Positions 40,001-49,000 of a stretch of 64,000 bases of DNA are shown in pieces. Location: NCBI GenBank assembly GCA_013399305.1, contig VXAI01000015.1, positions 1,559,965 through 1,623,964 of the forward strand. The letters run 5' to 3'. The first letter of the stretch is position 1, and each line of letters opens with the position of its first letter. A model generated the notes under the pieces. The model saw nothing but the letters and a program-made list of their open reading frames with translations, ran no database searches and was not told the DNA's origin. Made by a program: the position numbers and the translations under genes. Source of the stretch: Rostratula benghalensis (taxonomy: Eukaryota > Chordata > Aves > Charadriiformes > Rostratulidae).

Positions 40001-43000
40001 AAGAAAATGTGCTTGGTTGGGCTCACCATTAAAATTCTGTTAGTGAAATAACAGGGAAGTAAAGCAAAATACTCGTGAAAGCAGAGCTTTGTGGTTAGCT
40101 GCTTCACGGTTGCACGGATATAACCCATCCACGCAGATGCTTTCGTTGTGTAATTCATAACCCTTATCCCAAAGATGTTGATGTGGAATGAGCATGTCAA
40201 ATTATATCATGAGGTGATATCCACTGGATAAACAAGTTGGTAAAGAGAATGGGTTTCAGCAACAAGGTACCTTTCCATATGTTATCATATTCCCAACACA
40301 ACTTTTTGCACTGTACATCAATGTCTAGGTATTCCAGTCATCTGGGGGAAAGGACACAATCTAAAATCCGCCTTTCTCCTTAAGAGAAATCTAATTTAAG
40401 ACTGCTGTGGTTTTTAATATCGCTGGCACTTTTCATTATTATAAAGCAGATTTTCAATGAGGTCTACATCACGGAACTTGGGATTTTATTTATGTCTTTC
40501 TATTTTGGGGGAAATGGATTTATCATTTCACATTTTGAAATCAGGATTTTAATGCAGTGGATCAGATGAAGCATAAATATCCTGGGTGCTGAGCTGTCCA
40601 GCCTGCAAACATGCTAATAATCGTGCTACAAGATGATTTATTTGAGCCTTTTCAGGGTGTTGAGCAATTCCACACCCTGACACTATTATCTGCCTCTATT
40701 TTTTTTTCCCTTTGCTGTGCAACAAGTAAGTCCTAAAAGACTTACATGTGTTGAAGTGAAGACACTGGAATAGCCGCTTCTCGAACTTACCAAAATGTGA
40801 AAATCAAGTCAAGATACTGTAAGAGAGACAGATATTAGAAGTCAGGAGACACTCCTGTTAGGAGAGGGTTGTGAGTATGGCTGTTCTCAGACTTTTAGCA
40901 AACCTAACATTTGTGTTTTGTGAAGACCTGTTTGAATTCTCCTGTATTGAGCCATCACTACCAGAATGTCTTGTTCAGTAGATAAAACAGAGAAGGCTTC
41001 TCTGTGTGTTAACATTTATGCATTGTACAGCCACTGCCCAGTTGCACTTACAGAATTCTAGTCTGCTAGAAAGAAATCAGGTATCTAATTTCAGCCATTT
41101 CCCCTTAGATTAGTTTTTTCCTGTAGAGTTGTCTGTTTCTTTTGAACACTGTAAACATGCTACAGAAAGAAGTCATGGTAAGCTAGAACTGACAGCACAT
41201 CACCTTCTCCATGTGAATTCCCCATGTGCTGGGTCTTACTCCCTAGTCACCATCTTCCACTGCAGGGAAGCTCTTTCGTTTTAAGTAGGTAAGATCTAGG
41301 AAGTTGCTTCCATGGGTGGTAGGCCTCTCTTTCTCTCTTCACATGAACTGTGCTCTTATCCATCAGTGCTTCAAAAATTGCTTGGAATTTTTAATGCATC
41401 CTCTCCTTTTGCTCAGTAAAGAAAAAAAAAAAGAGGTATTTTTATTGCTTTTAAATTACTACATCAATTGGAGTAAATGGAGTTAACCTACCTATGTTCT
41501 GACACATTTTTAAATCATAGCCTGGAAGCAGAAAAGTTTTCTTGTCTCTATGACTTGTTCTTAGGTTATTGTTTATTTTAATGGTGACTATTGAATAATT
41601 AATCAGGTACATAGTTGAGCCCAAGAAAAAGCAAGCTGTGAGTGTGAAGCCTCCGTTCCTCAGACCTGATTTATCTGAGCGACAGATCACAGTGAAGATC
41701 AGTGACAATGGAATCCAAGCCAACCTCAATCGGAGCAAGGTAAGAGCCTTCATTCAAGTGCTGCTGTTGAAAAGTATTGAGCATTATCAAGCCTGGGAAT
41801 GGGTTTGTCATTGAAAGTCTCTTTGAGATGATGCACTTTCTGGGGAAAATGGTAGGGGTTGAGTCCTTGTCATATGCATCCTGCTCTGGAAGTAACCCAA
41901 GTTCAGTAACAGCAGCAGCTCTTGGTTCAGTAACAGCCCTTTTTGCAGCTCTATAATAAAATGCCTCTGGGCATCTTTTGGAAGAGGTTGCTGTTCTTTG
42001 CAATAGTTACTTTCTCTGCCCAGAGGTGCCACCTCTTGGTGTTCAAATTAATTTTAACCCATCTAACCTTGTACCACCAGGTCAGCCGTTCTTCTTCAAA
42101 GAATGTTTTGAGCTGCCACACTGCAGGTCCAGTGAAAGGAATATTGGCTCTGAAGCTGAGTTCTCTTCTCTCTTCAGTTTTCCCTGGCATGAAATAGAGA
42201 GAAGGATTTGTTTAGTCATATGAAAAGCAGCAGATTCCAAAGAAGCTGTCTTGCAAGGTTTTTGTGGATAGTTACAAGTTACACTCTTTGGACAGTTACT
42301 TGCTGATAACTGCCTGGAAGGGTGCTGAAAAATACTGGAAAACACCATTGTCTTCTACCATATATTAACTGGTGTGATGATAATGTTATTTAGCACACCA
42401 AGTACACTAGGGTAGTGCAGTTAAAATTATACTGCCTTATTATGACAGTGCTAATTTTACACATGACAGTCTTTGTCTGCAGAGGATGCTAAATCATGTT
42501 TGGCACTGTAGGTATAGGTAGTTCTTATTCTGACATGTGCTGTTACTTAACCAAGTTGTGGGTAATGATTGATTCTTTGGTTGTTTTCAGTCTAAAATTA
42601 GCCTGGAAGGTCTGGAGGATAAAAGTATGGATGTGCAACCACCTCTCCCACCCAAAGGAGATCCAAGCAAGTACTCAGAGCTAAAAGGGCAGCTGGGCAC
42701 TGGTGAAGGTATAGTTGCATGATCAGTGTTTCATTAACAAGAAAATATTTCAGCCTCTTTAAAAGGCTTCTGGTATTCTTTCAAAACAGTAATGGGATCT
42801 GAGTGAAGGGGTTTTTTTCTATTTATAGGAGTTCTGAGCTGGTGGGAAAAAAACAGCAGGAAAAAGGGAGAAAAGTCAATCTCAAGTGGTTCGTTCAAGC
42901 CTAGGCTGGATATTTCATATCCATTTTGCAGAGTTTTTAAACTCTTTTAAATACCTTATTAAGTTTTTTGATCAATTTTAAAAGAAAAAATGTCATTTTA

Positions 43001-46000
43001 AGCTAAGGAATCATAAATATTAGTATGAAATGCTTAGACATTACAAAGTGAATTATTTAATTTATGAAAATGTTAAAGTAAAGCTTTAATACTCTTAAAA
43101 TACTCTTAAAAAACCCTTTTTCTTTTTGACAAAACTAGTAGCTGAATTCAACCCAAATATCTAGTATTTCAAATTATGGCAAAGTTATTACTCACCAGAA
43201 TATGTCACCCCACTTAGTATATTACATCTTGTTTATTTTTCTCTTTAGATTGCTGATCTGGCAGCAGTGTACTGTTATTTCCACAGGGGTCCCATTGATT
43301 TTTGGTGGAATTCTGCACAAAACTCCTGCAAGTTTTATTCTTTCCAGAACAGATCTGTTTGCAGAGTACCATGGATAGAACGGAATTAGAGATGATAGCT
43401 TTCTGTCCACACATTTTAATAGAAACTCCCTTTTTTCCTTTTTTTTTTTTTTTTTTTTCTTCTACAGAAGGTAGTCTTTCACCCAAACTTATCAGCCCTC
43501 CTACACCTGCCATGTACAAGTACAGACCGGCTTTCAGCAACAATCCCAAAGTCCACTACCACGCTACGGCTGAGCAGGTAAGCAAGCCTGGGAGAATCTG
43601 CTCCCCGCTAACACTGGGTGACGTGGAGCTGAAGACAAATTCACCACAGGGCTATAGAGAATGTCAAAGTGTAAAAGTAAATAACAACACTTGGCATTGT
43701 TGTGCAATAGTGTATACTTTCACTGTGCTCCTTAGGAAAACACGTCTGCTTTTGCAGCTTCACTCTGTTGAGCTTGACACGTCTGTCCTGCTGACAGGCA
43801 TGCACTGCTGCTTTACCAGTGTCTTGGCCTGATCCTGAGATGCTGAGAAGTGTCACCTCCCATCGGCTTCTCCTGACACAGGTGCCAGCTCACATTCACT
43901 GCAGAGGGAGCTGGGCATGCTTAGTGCTTTCCTGGATCAGACCCTTTAGTCAACAGACAACATGCTCAGTGACCCCTTAAGGTGTCAGCTTGCAAAACGG
44001 AAAGAACTTTTAAAGCATCCCAAGGGATATTTTAGTTAAAATTAATGGAAGATTCCTCATGTTTGACCTTCCTTAGCCACCTTCTCAGTGCATTTGGGTT
44101 ATATGGGAAAAAACCTTTCCTCACACTTGGCATCATTTTCTCCTATCAAGAAAACTGAGGTCCAAACAATTAAAGCGAATTTCTCTGGAATTTTGCCTGT
44201 TTTCTCTTCTGCTTAGGAGTTCTGAACCAGTTTAGACTGTTTCCTTTGGAAGCAGAATGCAAAACTAAGCCCACTGCTACTAAGCTTGTTTTTCTCACTT
44301 ATTTCTCATGGATTTCTTGCAAGTATTCCTTGGCCCCTCAGGACCTGAGAACAGAGTTTGAAAATCACTGGTCTAACCTGTATATTTGCAGTATGCATCT
44401 GAGTCTTCACACACCAGTGGAGATAAACACACATACCACACACGATGCAGTTTTCATACAATTAATTTCAACAGGTCCTCCAGTGTCAGCCCTGCAATAA
44501 CAAGAAGGGACTGATATATCTCCCATTTTTTCCTTTTCAACTATCTAATTGACTGCAGCAACACTGGAGTAAGGCTGAATAACCATTAAATGGTGAAGAA
44601 ACCTTTTCTAGTATCCTTCTCATTTTGAAAAGGGAGATGATGATAGGTGGTAGAATTCCAACTACCACCAAGTTTGGGTTTTAGTCTTGCTGCAATAATT
44701 GTCTTATTCTCTGGATTTGTGCACTTAATGAAGGAAAGATTGGCTTAGGAAAGGGAATTTAAGAACAGTATGTTTGGATGCAGTATCCAAAGAGTTTAAT
44801 ATCCTAGCATCTTCATTTCCTTACATGGAAAATGACTTGTCATCAAATCAGAAATAGTCTGTTTGTAGGCATCAGCTAGCAATTTTCAGCTGTGTAAGCA
44901 ACAGTATTTTGGGTCATGATGCCAAAAGTCAGAGAGCCATGCTATAGATATGCTATAGATCTAGGATAGGTTCTGACTAGGCCAGGAGATTGGGCAGTGC
45001 TATGAAGTGATAATGGGGTACAGTGTTCTCACTCTGAGGGCTGCTGTTTCAATACTAACCTAAGAAGATGTTACTACAGGCTAACTGGTGTGCATACAAT
45101 CAGCTTTGTGGACTCATTCAATATTATCATAGTCACAACTTTCTAGTAGTCAAGTGGGAATATTATAGAAATGAGTTGACTTGGCGAGCTGATAGGATAG
45201 CGCGTATGTGTCTGCCAAGCCGTATCTAAGTATAAGGTATGAAGGGAAAGAGACGAGCTGGTGTGAGGAACATCACGTTGTCTCTTCTGTATCAGTTCTT
45301 CAGCCTGTCAATTTATTTCTGCCTTTGAGCACTGAAAGCTGTTAGGAAAAGAGGGATTGAAGCACAAGGATAAGTAGCACAAATATACTCACCAGCTACA
45401 TCATTGCTCTCTCCTCCTCCTTTTACCAGGCTGTCACTTGGTCTCCTTTTTCCAGAGAAGGCCAAATTTAGCACCATGCTCTCGAAGATAGTGAGCTGGT
45501 TTGCATATTTCCCTATCTTGTAGCTGAAAGAAAAAACTTGAAGAAAAATTCAGAATAGAACAGCTTTTTGCCAGTTAGGCTTTTTTGGATAAGTTTTCCT
45601 TTGAAACAAATCAGATAAAGAACAAACTGCACTGACTGCATTTCTGTTTAAATATGTGACTGATAATAATTCTTTGTTTGCAGAGCCAATGTAGCCTGTT
45701 TGTTATGCAATATGGCAACCTCTTCCTTAAAAATAACAGCAAAAATTATTTGCTTAGCACAGAATGGCATTTTAAGAGAACAGAACTGTAAGGAGTCTTT
45801 CATAGAGTAAAACAAAGTGGAGCCCTATATGTTTTCAGTGCATGAAAATAAATTATGGCCTGTGTTTCCTTCTCTGATGTGCCCACTCTCTCCTACACAG
45901 GCAACAAAAAAGAGAAAATTGCTTCATTTTGTTGTCTAAATGGTGGGAGGGAGCCTCTGTGCTTTAATTAAGCTTAGGGGCTTAATTTTGAAGACCAGAA

Positions 46001-49000
46001 ATGCAGAATTACTGAATATTCATAGCTCTGAGTAAAATGGATAAGAGTGTGCTGGTCCCCAGCGTGTTGAAATGTAGCCTAAAGTGTTCTGACTCAGCAC
46101 ACAAAACCAGACATCCCTCAACTCAAGAACTATTTGTAGAAAACTTGAAGTGCTTTTTCCAAGGGCAGCATTATCAGATTACAGTCTGATTTACCTTGAG
46201 TGAGACCTGAGTCTCAGTTTAGAATGTCTCTCAATGTCCATGTATTGACATATCCATTACTGTCAATATTATTTAGCACTTACTATGAATAACTCCTCCT
46301 TGCTTCTAAGGTGCTTATCCTTATTCTGAACAGGAGTTAGGAGATTCCTTACAATGAAGCTGTGTCATAGCTGGGCTGAAAGTCTCAGAGAAGGTCTCCA
46401 GCTCTTATATTCCCGTGCACCTGTCACGGAGAGCATGTCTGTACCTGCATATCATTGGCTTCTGTTTCTCATATTCCCCTCTGTTTTAGATCACCATGCA
46501 GGAGGGACACAGTCAAGGGGCTCTGATAGAAGAGGATGGCAGGAGCCTTGATTACCAGTCCGAACCCAGCTTGGACATCCCCAGCTATCGGAAGAGCTCC
46601 CTCCACAAGACCTATCAGTCTTCCCCGCTCCAGATAGATTCCTTTGCCATCAATTCACGATCCCTGAGCCTGAAATCTGCTGGCAGGAGAGGGACAGAGA
46701 AAGTGCCCCTTCATCCAATAAAGTCTGAAGGAGCAGCTTCCACCCCATACAAAAGCATCTTTTCTCCCAATTCCCTGTCAAACAGAAATGGGAGTCTTTC
46801 ATATGACAGTTTGCTAAACCCCATGTCACCCTCGGGGAGGAAGTGTATCACCCACTCTGCAGTCAGCTCCGTTGGGTACCACTCCCCATATTTATCAGCC
46901 AAAATGTGCCATCTACGGGGGAGCGAGCTGCAACGCCAACCACCGCAGAGCTTCAGCCCGGTGCTGGGGAGTCCAGCTCCACATCAGCGAGACCCCTCCC
47001 CAGTCCGCTATGATAACCTTTCCAAAACCATTATGGCATCCATTCAGGAGAGGAAAGAGATGGAGGAGAGGGAGAAGCTCCTCCACTCACACCCTGATTC
47101 AGTGTTTGCAGACTCAGGTGTCTATGACACCCCTAGTTCTTACAGCCTTCAGCAAGTCAGCACACTCTCTGAAGACCCACGCAGCATGGCAATGAGATAT
47201 GGATCTAGAGACAATCTGATGGCTGCTACCAATTTTAGCACAAGGAACCCTATACTGCAGTCCTCAGTGTCTTCACTCTCAAGTGCAATGACAAGAGCAC
47301 CAAGGACTTCCACAACCTCTCTGCAAGCTGATTTGGCCAATAATAATGTCCAGTCCCATCAAGCACTACAGGGCAGGGTGAGCAATGGCTCCTTCAAATC
47401 CCCAGGCCACCAAGTCCCGTCATCCCCCACAGGGATGCCTAGGTCACCCTCTTATGGAGGCCCGAAGGCTGTCTCATTTGTAAACACTGTGGAGATCACA
47501 GAGGTGCAATCAGTGGGAGCACAAAGGTACGTACTGCTGTAGGTGCTGCCTGGCAAGGTGAACCTGTCTGCAAGTGAGTGCAGAGCCCTTGGCTGGAGGC
47601 ACGACGCAGATTATGGGTTTGCTGTAGGCCAGTGAGGGTGGGAAACTTGTGAGTGCTCTTCAGTTCTGTCACAGCCTCATAGCAACCTCATCGTGACAAA
47701 ATGTTTGCATGTTGGCTGTAACTTGAACTGCAGGTGGTCAGTTAAGTTGTAAATATGAGGCAGATTGTGTCTCCCATTATGCACAAACGGGTGATGCTGT
47801 TTTAGTTTGCAGCCTAAAGGGAGGCCAGACCCAGCCATTGATTGGACACAGAGGCAAAGCTGGGGTCACAGCACGTGCAAGCAAATAGTGCACTAGGGGA
47901 AACAAGGGCTGAGACCAGCCCTGGAAATTGTGCTTGGCACAGAGAGCTGGGTATTTACCTTGTTGAGTGTCCTGTGATACCAGCACAGACCATGCTGGCA
48001 TCACCTTAGGGCCTCTCTGCCTCCTTCCTTTCTGTGGGAAAATTTAGGGGGAAAGAGGATTTGCTGTGCTGAAAGCCTGAGTAGATGGTATCTGAACTGA
48101 ACAAGACCTCAGCTGCAGCTTCTGCGTGGACTTACCTTTCTTCCTCTTCCTTCTGGACGCTGTAGGGCTTGAAAAGGCTGAAAAGAGCTATGTGATCCTG
48201 CCAAGGATGCAGTATTTCAGCCAAGTTGGGGCCTGGAGGGCTCATCAGAAATACCTAGTTTTCCTTTGCATCTGGCACTTACTGCACTATGCTGTCCTCT
48301 GGTTAAGGTCCCAGGTTTCTCCCTCCAGTATTGTCCAGCATTTTGGGGAAAGTTATTGAAATGCGGGAGAACTGCAGGGAGGTATCCTGAAGTTTAATGC
48401 CAACAAGTTTTTCCTCAGTGTTTTCAAGTGAATTGTAATTGTTAAGATTATTTGTTTACTGGTAGATGATGTGACTTTCAGGAGGTAGATAGCCATCTTT
48501 TCCTCTTCATATGTGTTAAAGAAACAGGTCTGTTTCAGTGAAAGAAGTTATATGGACTTTCTTTTGCCTTTCTGCCCTCTGCTTGAGATGTCAGCTGCTG
48601 ATGTAGAAGAGATGCTAATATGAAAATCTGTTTGCCTTCTCTTAGTCTCTGGTTCTTGGTTATGCTGTCAGCCTTTTGGATCCACTGCTTTTACATTGTG
48701 CTTGTTTAAACTATAGAGCCTGTAAATTCACTCCATTTGAAGTAACGAGAATTACAAGGTCTGGCAGAAGTGGCCTAGCTATTAAAATAGCCACAGATCC
48801 CATCAGATTTTAGCGTAAGTTGCAGATGTGTGATAGGATCTATTTTACTGAAGATCCTAAAGTCAATTCAAAAACCTAGATTAATAAATAAATAGCTTAA
48901 TAAACTTGAAATCTTTTACCTACTGAAATAAACCTCCTACAGGCACTCTATAAGCCTAGCACATTTCCTCTGTCAGTAACACCACAAATTAATTTCCCTT

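Noticed and set aside
39664..40200. 178-codon open frame on the - strand across ZDHHC8 exon 6
   Set aside because: Shadow of a real exon on the opposite strand. The protein matches nothing and the + strand exon explains the open frame.
43302..43832. 176-codon + strand open frame running through exon 9
   Set aside because: It uses the ZDHHC8 frame only across the exon. The flanking parts are intron with a 20-T run (translated as Phe) and no match. Donor, acceptor and phases support the short exon.
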